Shown in pieces: positions 25,114 through 33,343 of a stretch of 64,000 nt of DNA. Every line of letters begins with the position of its first letter. The first letter of the stretch is position 1. The notes under the pieces are model-generated. The model was not told where the DNA came from. It saw only the letters and a list, made by a program, of their open reading frames with translations, and searched no databases. The position numbers were made by a program, and so were the translations under genes. This DNA comes from JAJPHW01 sp963771505 (GTDB lineage Bacteria > Acidobacteriota > Terriglobia > Terriglobales > Acidobacteriaceae), in the NCBI GenBank assembly GCA_963771505.1, contig CAVYTO010000001.1, positions 558,001 through 622,000 of the forward strand, read 5' to 3'.

Positions 25114-25644
25114 ATGGCAAAAACAAAATCACCCAGCAACGCTTCCTCCAAACCCCAACCCAAAGCGAAAGCCACGAAGCAAGCGGTCAATCCGGGCGTG
25201 ACATCGACCGATTCGCCCTCCGCGGCCCCGGCGACGTCGAACGTCGCGGCAAATCAGACATCCGGCACGCCGGTAAGCGCGACTCCGGCAGTGGCTGCTC
25301 CACCGGCCAAGCCTGAGACCAAGCCCGTTTCCGCTGAAACGAAAGAAAGCAATGTAAGCGAGATGCAGCAACCGAAGCAGGCCCCGGCGCCGTCTCAGGG
25401 AAAACCACCGTCTCAACCCCAGGCTCAAAAGAGCAACGAAATCATGTTCCCCAAGAAAGGGGACCCCAAGCCCTTGCAATCCGCGGCGGAAGACCTCGAC
25501 GGGGCAATCCGTCAGCGCGCTTACGAGATTTTCCAGGAACGCCACGGCGCTCCGGGAAATCCCCGCGAAGATTGGGCGCGTGCGGAACGAGAAGTACGCG
25601 AGCGCTTGTCGAACCTGGAAGTGAAGCGCGCGGCACAAGCGTAG
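25114..25644 (+). CDS. DUF2934 protein with Ala/Pro/Ser-rich N-terminal region
   Basis: From the ATG at 25114 (GGAG upstream) 176 residues. The first 115 are low-complexity (Lys/Ala/Pro/Ser/Thr, many Gln-Pro units); the C-terminal 55 form the small helical DUF2934 domain: DGAIRQRAYEIFQERHG followed by NPREDWARAEREVRERL. The domain is common in Acidobacteria and some proteobacteria and its function is not known. It is divergent from mutY. Confidence 0.83.
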   Translation: MAKTKSPSNASSKPQPKAKATKQAVNPGVTSTDSPSAAPATSNVAANQTSGTPVSATPAVAAPPAKPETKPVSAETKESNVSEMQQPKQAPAPSQGKPPSQPQAQKSNEIMFPKKGDPKPLQSAAEDLDGAIRQRAYEIFQERHGAPGNPREDWARAEREVRERLSNLEVKRAAQA

Positions 25645-25819
25645 CGGCATTGTGACCGGAAAGAAAACCTGGAATAGCAGAATCCGCTCACGGCGATTGC
25701 TGGCCGGCTGAAAATGTTACATTTACTTTGATCTCTTCAGCGGGTCAGCCGCAGTGCGGCGTTGCCGCCAGTGGTAGCGGAAGATCTAAATGATTCGCTT
25801 CTGAACGAGTCTTTCACTC

Positions 25820-27844
25820 ATGTCTCAGATTGGAAGTTTCGCGCTTCTGCTGGCCCTGGCGCTGGCGGGCTATTCTTTCGTCGGCGGATTTCTTGCGCTC
25901 ACCCTGACCGGGCCCGGTTCCGAGCGACTGGGCGAGACTGCCCGCCGTGCGGGCATCGCTTCTTTCGCGGTCGTGTTTCTCGCGGCGGTAGTCCTCGTCA
26001 CCTGCGCGTTCCAGAACGATTTCTCGATCGCCTACATCTATCACCACAGCAATCGCGACCTGCCTGCGGCCTATAAGTTCGCTACGTTGTGGTCGGGGCA
26101 GGAAGGTTCGCTGCTGTTTTGGTCATTGCTGCTTTCGGCCTACGGCTTGGTCCTACGTCTTCGCTACAAGACCGACCCGCGACTGTTTGCCTACGCGTCG
26201 GTCGTTATCGCGGCGGTCCAGATATTTTTCCTGCTGCTGTTGAATTTCGCCGCTCACCCGTTCGCCATCATGCAGGGTTCGCTGCCCAGCGACGGAACCG
26301 GGCTGAATCCGTTGCTCCAGTATCCGGAGATGGTGATTCACCCTCCCATGCTTTATCTGGGATATGTCGGCTTCACCGTTCCGTTCGCGTTCGCGCTCGG
26401 CGCCTTGGCGATGCGCTACCCGGGTGAAAAATGGATACACATTACCCGCCGCTGGACGATGGTGACGTGGGGCTTCCTGACCTGCGGAATTTTTCTCGGC
26501 GCACATTGGGCTTATTCGGTTTTAGGTTGGGGCGGATATTGGGGATGGGACCCGGTCGAGAATGCATCGCTCATGCCCTGGCTTACTGGCACTGCGTTTT
26601 TGCACTCCGTGATGATGCAGGAAAAGCGCGGCATGCTGAAGACCTGGAACATGTGGCTGATCTTCTGCACCTTCATGCTTTCGATTTTTGGGACGATGCT
26701 GACGCGCAGCGGCCTGGTCAGTTCCGTACACGCATTCGCGCAATCTTCCATTGGCGATTGGTTTGTCGGGTTTCTCGCCCTGATCTTTGTCGTCTGCCTC
26801 ACGCTTTATATAAAAAATCACAAGCATTTGAGGAGTGAGCACAAGCTCGAGTCTCTGGTGTCGCGCGAGTCCAGCTTTCTTTTCAATAATCTTCTGCTGC
26901 TCGTCGCCTGCTTCACTGTGTTGTGGGGCACTCTCTTTCCGAAGATTTCCGAGTGGGTGCAAGGCACAAAAGTTACCGTCGGCGCGCCCTTCTTTAACCG
27001 CGTCAATATTCCCGTAGCGCTGCTGCTTTTGCTGCTCACCGCAGTCGGGCCTCTGCTCGCGTGGCGCAAGACGTCTCTCTCCAGCCTTCGCCGCAATTTC
27101 ACGTTGCCAGCTATTGGAGCGCTCGTTACAGGCGCAGCGCTGATCGCTTTCGGAATGAAGCCGTGGCGGGATCAATCCTATCTCTATTCGCTCATGACAA
27201 TCATGCTGTCGGTGATGGTGACGCTGACCGTGGCGTCCGAATTTGTTCGAGGTGGCCGCGTGATTGGACGCCACACCGGACAGAATATTTTTGCCTCGAT
27301 GCTGCAACTGGCCAGCCGCAACACGCGAAGGTATGGCGGCTACATCGTTCACTTCGGCGTTGTCGTCATCATGATTGGCTTTGCCGGGTCCGCGTTTAAT
27401 CAGGACAAAGAGCAGGAAATGGGCTTCGGCGACAAGCTGAAGATCGGCAGCTACACGCTGGTTTGCAATTCGTATACGCAGGATGACAATCCGAATTATG
27501 GCAGCGAGTGGGCGGTGATGGACGTATTCAAGCGCGGTGAAAAGATTGCCACGATGAATCCGGAACGCCGTTTTTACAAAGCCAGTCAGCAGACCTCGAC
27601 GATGGTGGCAAACCGCTCCACCTTGGCCGAAGATTTGTACGTCGTCTACGAGGGACAGAACCAAGACACCGGACGGCCGATCATCAAAGTTCACCTGAAT
27701 CCATTGGTGATGTGGATATGGATTGGCGTGTGGATCATTCTTGCGGGCACAGTGGTCGCGATGATTCCCAACAGCCAGGAATCGGCAGTGCGGATCACTG
27801 CCCCGGCCCGCCTGCGGGCGGAACCAGTGGGAGCAGGCGATTGA
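25820..27844 (+). CDS. ccmF: Cytochrome c maturation heme lyase subunit CcmF
   Basis: A 674-residue membrane protein with about 15 helices that attaches heme to apocytochrome c in System I. The heme-handling WWD domain reads WGGYWGWDPVENASLMPWL (about 236-254), with conserved periplasmic histidine regions around it (EMVIHPPMLYLGYVG and the IVHFGVVVIMIG segment). The C-terminal periplasmic domain (about 535-630) is as expected. First gene of the cluster ccmF-ccmH-ccmI-like-anchored protein; its TGA overlaps the next ATG. Confidence 0.95.
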   Translation: MSQIGSFALLLALALAGYSFVGGFLALTLTGPGSERLGETARRAGIASFAVVFLAAVVLVTCAFQNDFSIAYIYHHSNRDLPAAYKFATLWSGQEGSLLFWSLLLSAYGLVLRLRYKTDPRLFAYASVVIAAVQIFFLLLLNFAAHPFAIMQGSLPSDGTGLNPLLQYPEMVIHPPMLYLGYVGFTVPFAFALGALAMRYPGEKWIHITRRWTMVTWGFLTCGIFLGAHWAYSVLGWGGYWGWDPVENASLMPWLTGTAFLHSVMMQEKRGMLKTWNMWLIFCTFMLSIFGTMLTRSGLVSSVHAFAQSSIGDWFVGFLALIFVVCLTLYIKNHKHLRSEHKLESLVSRESSFLFNNLLLLVACFTVLWGTLFPKISEWVQGTKVTVGAPFFNRVNIPVALLLLLLTAVGPLLAWRKTSLSSLRRNFTLPAIGALVTGAALIAFGMKPWRDQSYLYSLMTIMLSVMVTLTVASEFVRGGRVIGRHTGQNIFASMLQLASRNTRRYGGYIVHFGVVVIMIGFAGSAFNQDKEQEMGFGDKLKIGSYTLVCNSYTQDDNPNYGSEWAVMDVFKRGEKIATMNPERRFYKASQQTSTMVANRSTLAEDLYVVYEGQNQDTGRPIIKVHLNPLVMWIWIGVWIILAGTVVAMIPNSQESAVRITAPARLRAEPVGAGD

Positions 27845-28497
27845 TGCGGCGGTCGACAAAGGGCGGCAGGGTTGAAAGGGCTCGGCTTCAGCCGAGCCAT
27901 GACAACGGCGATTGTGGTCCCGCCCCGCAGGGCATGCAGGACGCGGCATCCGGAATGCCCTTGCAGGGCGTGATCGAGAAGCAATCTTCGGCAGCACGGC
28001 TGGAGGCCGTGCCCTTCCCGGTTGGCGCTCGGAAGCTTCTTTCTTGCGCTCTACTTCTTGTTGCGGTGTTCGCTTTTATGGCTGCTGGCGATGAATCCGC
28101 GGCGCGAGTGAACGACCTTGGGCACCGCATGATGTGCGTCTGTGGCTGTAACCAGATACTGCTCGAATGCAATCACGTCGGCTGCAACTATTCCGACCGC
28201 ATGCGGGGCGAATTGATCGCGGCCGTGGACCGCGGCGATAACGACGATCTAACGCTGCAATGGTTCGTGCAGAAATATGGAACCACCGTCATCGCGGCCC
28301 CGACCACCAAAGGATTTGACCGCATCGCCTGGGTGATTCCATATCTCGTGCTGGTCCTGGGGATTGTGATGACCGCTGGGGTTGTCCGCGCATGGAAGTC
28401 GAAACCTTTACTGGCCGCGCCCGGAGCTGTGCGCCCGGTGCAAGGGTCGGAGCTTGACCGCTTCCGCCAGCAGGCTCGCGAGGACACCCGACTTTGA
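27844..28497 (+). CDS. ccmH: CcmH-type cytochrome c maturation protein with repeat-derived N-terminus
   Basis: The ATG at 27844 overlaps the ccmF stop (TGATG), implying coupling, and gives 217 residues. Residues 12-56 are encoded by a three-hairpin repeat element and look unlike any Ccm protein. Then come a hydrophobic segment (about 63-79), the thiol region MMCVCGCNQILLECNHVGC (about 98-116), a helical bundle and a C-terminal membrane helix (about 160-180). Classical CcmH has LRCxxCQ; this Cys-rich variant with five Cys in 16 residues differs but the fold and position match. An alternative start is the GTG at 28009, which would remove the repeat-derived part. Confidence 0.82.
   Translation: MRRSTKGGRVERARLQPSHDNGDCGPAPQGMQDAASGMPLQGVIEKQSSAARLEAVPFPVGARKLLSCALLLVAVFAFMAAGDESAARVNDLGHRMMCVCGCNQILLECNHVGCNYSDRMRGELIAAVDRGDNDDLTLQWFVQKYGTTVIAAPTTKGFDRIAWVIPYLVLVLGIVMTAGVVRAWKSKPLLAAPGAVRPVQGSELDRFRQQAREDTRL
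27879..28012 (+). repeat. Three-hairpin intergenic-type repeat lying inside the ccmH reading frame
   Basis: Three GC stems in 134 bases: GGCTCGGC/GCCGAGCC with TTCA loop (27879-27898), AGGGCAT/ATGCCCT (27929-27935 and 27955-27961, with GCCC/GGGC inside the region), and GCACGGC/GCCGTGC with TGGAG loop (27994-28012). This looks like the REP-type elements scattered in acidobacterial genomes. No second copy is seen in this window. Confidence 0.6.
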
Positions 28498-28817
28498 CCC
28501 CGCTCCTGATTTGTCTACTCGTGACTTTTGCCGTGCTGATGTACGTCTTTTATCTCCCCGGAGTGCTTCATCTCGGCCCCCGCAAGACCCGGCTATCGTA
28601 TTTGCAGGAACGCAAAGAAGCGGTCTACGAAAATTTGCGCGATTTGAACTTTGAATACAAGTCGGGAAAATTTCCGCCAGCCGATTACGAAAGCATGAAG
28701 TCTTCGCTCGAAGACGAAGCCGCGGCAATTCTCGCTGAAATGTCCCACTTGCAGCAGCGGCCGATTCTTTCCCGCATGCAAACCGCGAAACCCACGAACA
28801 AAGGACCCCGGATTTGA
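28494..28817 (+). CDS. CcmI-like small membrane protein
   Basis: A 107-residue protein starting at a TTG that overlaps the ccmH stop (TTGA). A single N-terminal membrane helix (LLICLLVTFAVLMYVFYLPG) is followed by a cytoplasmic or periplasmic helical hairpin: AVYENLRDLNFEYKSGKFPP and DYESMKSSLEDEAAAIL. That hairpin resembles the N-terminal part of CcmI, the apocytochrome chaperone, which has the same anchor and a longer TPR part that is missing here. The same hairpin recurs in the next gene. Assignment to CcmI is by context and pattern. Confidence 0.68.
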   Translation: MTPLLICLLVTFAVLMYVFYLPGVLHLGPRKTRLSYLQERKEAVYENLRDLNFEYKSGKFPPADYESMKSSLEDEAAAILAEMSHLQQRPILSRMQTAKPTNKGPRI

Positions 28818-30067
28818 AGCGCCGATACATCCTCTTTCTATCCATACTTTTTTCCGCTTTAGCCGCCGCCCAGACATTGAAGGGCACGGTGCATAACGGC
28901 ACATCCAACAAGCCATCCGCGGGCGACGAAGTGATCCTGATCAAGCTCGGACAAGGAATGGAAGAAGCCGCTCACACGAAAAGCGACAGCACCGGTGCGT
29001 ACACCCTGAAGATCGACGATCCCGGCCCGCATTTGGTGCGCGTGGTTCATCAAGGCGTGACTTATCACCACATGGTGCCGCCCGGCACGACCACGGCAGA
29101 CGTAGACGTTTTCGATGTCGCGAAGAAAATTGATTCGATCAACGTAACCGCCGACGTCATGCGTTTTCAGGCCACGGGCAACGAACTCGAAGGAATCCGA
29201 TTGTTCGCCGTGAACAACACCTCCGACCCGCCGCGGACGCAGATGAACGAAGTAAATTTCGAGTTCTACCTTCCGCCCGGTGCGGAAGTCGGCCAGTCGA
29301 TGGCGATGACGGCGAACGGCCAGCCGGTGAATTCTCCGCCCGTGCCGCAGAAAGAGAAAAATCTTTACGCATTCAGCTTCCCGCTGCGGCCTGGCGAAAC
29401 GCAGTTCCAAGTTGTCTACCACATGGCGTACTCCGGCAAGATGCAAATCGATCCCAAGCTGCGCTACGGAGCGCAACACTTTGTCGTGATGCTGCCGAAG
29501 TCGATGACTTTCACTCCGGCGAACAATTCAGCATTCAAGCCGATGGACGATCCGCGGCAATCCGACGCCACCGTGCGGGTAGTCACCAACGCGGCGTCGA
29601 ACCAAGCCCTGGGATTCACCATCAGCGGTACGGGCACGTTGCAGGATGCAGACGAAAATGCAGGCAATCCGCGCCCAGAGCCGAACAGCGCAACCGCATC
29701 CCCGGAAGATAAGCCTGGCGGCGGCCTCGGGCCGCCCATCGAAGCTCCCGATCCGCTGGAAAAATATCGCTGGTTCATTCTCGGCGGATTCGGCGTAGCG
29801 ATGACCGCCGGCGCGATCGTGATTGCAGGCCGATCAAAGTCTGCCTCGGTACGTACCGACGATGCAGATGAAGAGTATTCTGAGCGTGCTCCGGTGGCGC
29901 GTGCCGCAGCTACGGGAAGACCCGGGTTGTTGCTTGAAGCGTTAAAAGAAGAACTATTTCAGCTAGAGATTGATCGCAAACAGGGCAAGCTATCCGCCGG
30001 TGAGTACGAGAGCGCGAAATCGGCGCTGGATCAGACCCTGGAGCGCGCCCTTAAGCGAGGATCGTAG
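28814..30067 (+). CDS. Exported anchored protein with carboxypeptidase-regulatory domain and CcmI-like tail
   Basis: A 417-residue protein beginning at a TTG overlapping the previous stop. Signal peptide (1-20); a beta-sandwich domain (about 22-115; LKGTVHNGTSNKPSAGDEV); a second beta domain (about 117-275, with LEGIRLFAVNN and FEFYLPPGAE); a Pro/Gly-rich linker; one membrane helix (about 317-337, FILGGFGVAMTAGAIVIAG); and a C-terminal helical hairpin LEALKEELFQLEIDRKQGKL + EYESAKSALDQTLERAL, which repeats the hairpin of the preceding protein. Coupled to the Ccm genes, it may take part in cytochrome c assembly, which is inference. Confidence 0.72.
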   Translation: MKRRYILFLSILFSALAAAQTLKGTVHNGTSNKPSAGDEVILIKLGQGMEEAAHTKSDSTGAYTLKIDDPGPHLVRVVHQGVTYHHMVPPGTTTADVDVFDVAKKIDSINVTADVMRFQATGNELEGIRLFAVNNTSDPPRTQMNEVNFEFYLPPGAEVGQSMAMTANGQPVNSPPVPQKEKNLYAFSFPLRPGETQFQVVYHMAYSGKMQIDPKLRYGAQHFVVMLPKSMTFTPANNSAFKPMDDPRQSDATVRVVTNAASNQALGFTISGTGTLQDADENAGNPRPEPNSATASPEDKPGGGLGPPIEAPDPLEKYRWFILGGFGVAMTAGAIVIAGRSKSASVRTDDADEEYSERAPVARAAATGRPGLLLEALKEELFQLEIDRKQGKLSAGEYESAKSALDQTLERALKRGS

Positions 30068-30085
30068 CGAACTCGAGATACCGAT

Positions 30086-30559
30086 ATGTCAGAAACTTCA
30101 CGCATTGCCGACCAACTCCGCCGCGCCTTCGAAGGCGAAGCGTGGCACGGGGATTCGCTCTTCGAACTTCTCGATGGAGTCAGCGAAGAGCAGGCTGCGG
30201 CGCGTCCGATCAAAAACGCGCACAGCATTTGGGAACTGGTGCTGCATATTGCCGCGTGGGACAAAGCCTGCCGTCGCCGATTACAAGGCGAAGCCGTCGA
30301 ACTTCCCGCCGAAGAGAACTTCCCTGCCGTCGCGGACACCAGCAAGGCAGCCTGGCGGCACACCCTCCAGCATGTGAAACACGAGCACAACGACCTGATC
30401 AAAGCTGTGGATGAATTTCCAGGCTCACGGCTGGACGAGAAAGTCCCAGGCAAAGAACAAGAGCCTGCTTACCACACCTTCTATTACATGCTGCACGGCC
30501 TCGCGCAGCACGAGCTTTATCACGCCGGGCAGATCGCGCTGCTTAAGAAGGCGCTGTAA
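30086..30559 (+). CDS. DinB-family metal-dependent hydrolase-like protein
   Basis: A 157-residue four-helix protein of the DinB/YfiT superfamily. The metal-binding histidines occur in WELVLHIAAWDKACRRRL (about 46-63) and in QHELYHAGQIALLKKAL at the C-terminus. Members bind divalent metal and include bacillithiol or mycothiol transferases, but most are uncharacterised. It lies 18 bases after the Ccm cluster. A second member of the superfamily lies at 33736-34218. Confidence 0.82.
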   Translation: MSETSRIADQLRRAFEGEAWHGDSLFELLDGVSEEQAAARPIKNAHSIWELVLHIAAWDKACRRRLQGEAVELPAEENFPAVADTSKAAWRHTLQHVKHEHNDLIKAVDEFPGSRLDEKVPGKEQEPAYHTFYYMLHGLAQHELYHAGQIALLKKAL

Positions 30560-30627
30560 CTTTTCGGCGGAAACGCCCGCTGAATCGACCCATCTCGCGC
30601 CACATCTAATTGGGTGAGGTTCAAGTT

Positions 30628-31473
30628 ATGGGAAACACTTTCAAGACCGCGTTCTTGCTTACCGCTCTGACTCTGCTGATGATGTTTGTCGGACGGGCGC
30701 TCGGCGGCAGCAACGGCATGTTCATGGCGCTGGCCTTTGCCGCGGTCACGAATTTTATCGCTTATTTCTTCTCCGATAAGATTGCGCTGGCGACGTATCG
30801 CGCGCAGCCTGTCACGCGCGAGCAACTTCCGCGGGCTTATAGCGTGGTTGAACGACTGGCGCCGAAGATGGGCATCCCCATGCCCAAGATGTATGTGATT
30901 CCCACCGATTCGCCGAACGCTTTCGCCACTGGACGCAATCCGCAACACGCGTCGGTCGCAATGACCCAGGGCATTTTGAATCTACTCACCGATGAAGAAC
31001 TGGAAGGCGTACTCGCGCATGAACTGGGACATGTAAACAACCGCGACATCCTGATCAGCTCGATTGCCGCCACCATCGCCGGCGCGATCACATTCATCTC
31101 GCGGTTCGGATTCTTTTTCGGCGGGATGGGCAACCGCGACGACAACCGGGGCGGCGGTATGGGCGGACTGCTTATGCTGATTCTCGCGCCGATCGCCGCC
31201 ATGCTGATTCAGTTGGCAGTTTCACGCTCACGCGAATATGAAGCCGATGCTACTGGAGCACGTTTCACCGGTAATCCCTACGCGCTCGCCAGCGCTTTAC
31301 AGAAACTGGACACCTATTCCAAGCGCCTGCCCATGGCGGCGACGCCTTCGACTGCACATCTGTTCATCATTCAACCGCTATTGGGGATGAACTTCGGCAG
31401 CCTGTTCTCTACCCATCCGCCGACAGCGAAGAGAATCGAGCGGTTGACCGGAAGGCCGGCCAACATCGCCTAG
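30628..31473 (+). CDS. htpX: HtpX-like membrane zinc metalloprotease
   Basis: A 281-residue M48 protease. Two N-terminal membrane helices (about 5-45), the zinc motif HELGH (H131-E-L-G-H135) in VLAHELGHVNNRD, the third ligand region SRSREYEADATG, and two further helices between. HtpX cleaves misfolded membrane proteins together with FtsH. ATG at 30628 is preferred to the TTG six codons earlier. It lies 68 bases after the DinB gene. Confidence 0.93.
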   Translation: MGNTFKTAFLLTALTLLMMFVGRALGGSNGMFMALAFAAVTNFIAYFFSDKIALATYRAQPVTREQLPRAYSVVERLAPKMGIPMPKMYVIPTDSPNAFATGRNPQHASVAMTQGILNLLTDEELEGVLAHELGHVNNRDILISSIAATIAGAITFISRFGFFFGGMGNRDDNRGGGMGGLLMLILAPIAAMLIQLAVSRSREYEADATGARFTGNPYALASALQKLDTYSKRLPMAATPSTAHLFIIQPLLGMNFGSLFSTHPPTAKRIERLTGRPANIA

Positions 31474-31834
31474 GTAAAAGACAGTTGGCTCTCGACGCCG
31501 AAATTCACGGCAACAACGGGTCGCGATCTTCCACGGTGGCTCCCACCAGTTCGACTAGTTCAATTACAACGTCGTCGGGAAGCGTCACGAGTCAGGCTTT
31601 GGCACAGTGCGGTCAGGTCGGCAACGCGTGCCGCCAATCGTTTCAATGTCTGGACTGAGCATAAGCGGCTTGACGGGTCAACGACGCGGATATTTTGGAA
31701 ATAAGACAAGTTTCGTAATGCTTTCCCCGCCCCTTAGCAAAAAGCGCTAAGAAGCGGGCACCCAGTTGAGTTTTCTCTAGGAAATGGCGGGTCGGGCCGA
31801 TATCCTTAATGAGGGGAAGTGCGTCAAATAAGTA
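31474..31834. other. Intergenic region without recognised feature
   Basis: About 360 bases between htpX and the TonB-like gene. On the minus strand a 27-codon GTG frame (31508-31591) reads smoothly (PDDVVIELVELVGATVED) but has no ribosome site and no partner, so I do not call it. No terminator or clear promoter was found. The 161-codon minus frame at 31643-32128 is antisense to the next gene. Confidence 0.4.
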
Positions 31835-32512
31835 GTGTTCGGTCAACTCCAACCCGGTGCCAGACGATTCCGGCTTCCGGCGGCCGCGTCTTTGGCTGCC
31901 CACGGGGCTTTGCTTCTTTGGCTTTTGCGCGCGCCTGCTCCTGTGGTGCTGATGCCATCGTCGCTGCGCGCCGGGCTGCGCAACGGAGCGGTCACTCCGC
32001 TCTACTTTGCCGGACAGAGCAGCCAGGCTACGGCTAAAACCGATTCGGCCAAGTCGCATCGCATGTCTGCGAAGGCGCTGCTTAACTGGCGTCCGGCACA
32101 CAACTCGAACCGCACTGAGCATGGACAATCAGTCGCAACTGCCGACACAAAAGCAGCAGGCACGGGCGAAAATACTTCTATGCCGCCGGTGGGAGCGCCT
32201 TTTGGGCTGCGCTCAAACGGTTCGACTGATGGGCCCGATATTCAGCCGGCGTTGCCGGTCATTGCCCCCGATCCGCATGTTGATGCCGCCGAAATTCAAG
32301 ACGGCCCCGAGGGCGACGTTATCGTTGAAGTCACCATCGACGAAAGGGGCAACATCGTCGAAAAGAGGGTTCTGCGCAGCCTGACTCCAGCGGTTGATTT
32401 GAAAGTACTGGCCGCGCTTGAGGCGTGGCATTTTCAGCCGGCGACCCGAAACGGCGTGGCGATTTCATCGAAGCAGGATGTGTCCTATCACTTCCGGCAC
32501 ACCGGTTCCTGA
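31835..32512 (+). CDS. TonB-family energy-transducing protein
   Basis: A 225-residue protein starting at a GTG. One membrane helix near the N-terminus (about 17-38, AAASLAAHGALLLWLLRAP), a flexible Ala/Ser/Pro-rich periplasmic linker (about 40-140) and a C-terminal TonB fold (about 145-225) with DVIVEVTIDERGNIVEKRVL and ALEAWHFQPATRNGVAIS. TonB couples the proton motive force to outer-membrane receptors with ExbB/ExbD. No exbB or exbD is in the window, so it may use a distant complex. Confidence 0.85.
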   Translation: MFGQLQPGARRFRLPAAASLAAHGALLLWLLRAPAPVVLMPSSLRAGLRNGAVTPLYFAGQSSQATAKTDSAKSHRMSAKALLNWRPAHNSNRTEHGQSVATADTKAAGTGENTSMPPVGAPFGLRSNGSTDGPDIQPALPVIAPDPHVDAAEIQDGPEGDVIVEVTIDERGNIVEKRVLRSLTPAVDLKVLAALEAWHFQPATRNGVAISSKQDVSYHFRHTGS

Positions 32513-32713
32513 TTCCCGTTTGATCATTTAAACCTCTTACTTTGGTCATCGGCGCGGCCCGCGCTACGCCACGAAACTTGACATTTCTGCTAACATTAAA
32601 AAGCGTTAGATTTGTATCGGTAGTTGAGCAGCAAGCTTATTGGCTCGTCCTGCCCTTGCACCACCGATCCCCTTCGAGCGTAAAAAAACAGATAAAGGAA
32701 ATAAGTACTTACC

Positions 32714-32917
32714 ATGGCAGAACAGGGAACAGTAAAGTGGTTTAACGACGCCAAAGGCTACGGTTTTCTAAGCCGTCAGAGTGGCGAAGACGTTTTCGTG
32801 CATTTCTCGGCCATCCAAGCGGGCGGCTTTCGCAGCCTGCAAGAGGGCCAGAGCGTCGAGTTCGATGTGACCAAGGGACCGAAGGGCTGGCAAGCTGAAA
32901 ACGTCCGTCCCCTGTAA
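32714..32917 (+). CDS. Cold-shock domain protein
   Basis: A 67-residue CspA-type single OB fold that binds single-stranded RNA/DNA. RNP1 KGYGFLS and RNP2 VFVHF are present after the usual TVKWFND opening. The gene has a leader of about 200 bases after the preceding gene, including TTGACA (32578-32583) and an AT-rich part; cold-shock genes commonly have long structured leaders that regulate translation. AGGAAATAAG lies before the ATG. Confidence 0.95.
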   Translation: MAEQGTVKWFNDAKGYGFLSRQSGEDVFVHFSAIQAGGFRSLQEGQSVEFDVTKGPKGWQAENVRPL

Positions 32918-32943
32918 CCAGCGGCGACGTTACTAAGAAACAA

Positions 32944-32978
32944 GGCGTGTCCGCAGCCGCAAAAAGGCCGGACACGCC
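32944..32978. terminator. Terminator-like hairpin after the cold-shock gene
   Basis: A perfect 10-bp stem GGCGTGTCCG/CGGACACGCC encloses a 15-base loop (32954-32968). No T-run follows on the plus strand, so termination would be imperfect; the stem could also stabilise the mRNA 3' end. Confidence 0.6.
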
Positions 32979-33022
32979 CTCCCACAAAACGCGACTAACG
33001 CACAAAACTTTAGGAGTTTCCC

Positions 33023-33328
33023 CTGCCAGACGAAACGAAAGCCTGCTTCGCGATTATCCGCCACAATATCCGCACCTATGAATCCGGCGGTGTCATGGCC
33101 GTGATTAAGGGTCGCACCACTGCGGAAGCAACCCTCGTGAAGTTCGAGTCGGCGCAAGCCGGCGAGGATCGGCACGCGGGCTGGCGGTATTTCATCGAGA
33201 AGAGCGACCTGAAGGCGGGCATGGATCCGGCAATCGCCACCAAGCAGCGTCAGACCCGGCTTGAACTGCGGGAAGCTGAGGCGATTCCGTTTGACCCGCA
33301 GATCGTGCCTTTTCCCCGGCCGAACTAG
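33023..33328 (+). CDS. Hypothetical protein, possibly started at CTG
   Basis: A 77-residue frame begins at the ATG at 33095 and reads well (MAVIKGRTTAEATLVKFE; GWRYFIEKSDLKAGMDPAIA). The frame upstream of it, back to a TAG at 33011, is equally protein-like (PDETKACFAIIRHNIRTYE) and lacks ATG/GTG/TTG, but AGGAG lies six bases before a CTG at 33023, giving 101 residues. I list the longer form as a proposal. No domain is recognised. The C-terminus is Pro-rich. It is close to the cold-shock gene but separated from it by the hairpin. Confidence 0.5.
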   Translation: MPDETKACFAIIRHNIRTYESGGVMAVIKGRTTAEATLVKFESAQAGEDRHAGWRYFIEKSDLKAGMDPAIATKQRQTRLELREAEAIPFDPQIVPFPRPN

Positions 33329-33343
33329 CTTTCCAGCAATTCT

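Noticed and set aside
26522..27997. 491-codon minus frame over ccmF
   Set aside because: Antisense shadow of ccmF; His/Arg/Gln-rich and without a domain.
31508..31591. 27-codon minus frame reading like protein
   Set aside because: No ribosome site, directly preceded by a stop, no partner; too short to support.
31643..32128. 161-codon minus frame at the TonB-like gene
   Set aside because: Overlaps the TonB-family gene antisense and has no family resemblance.
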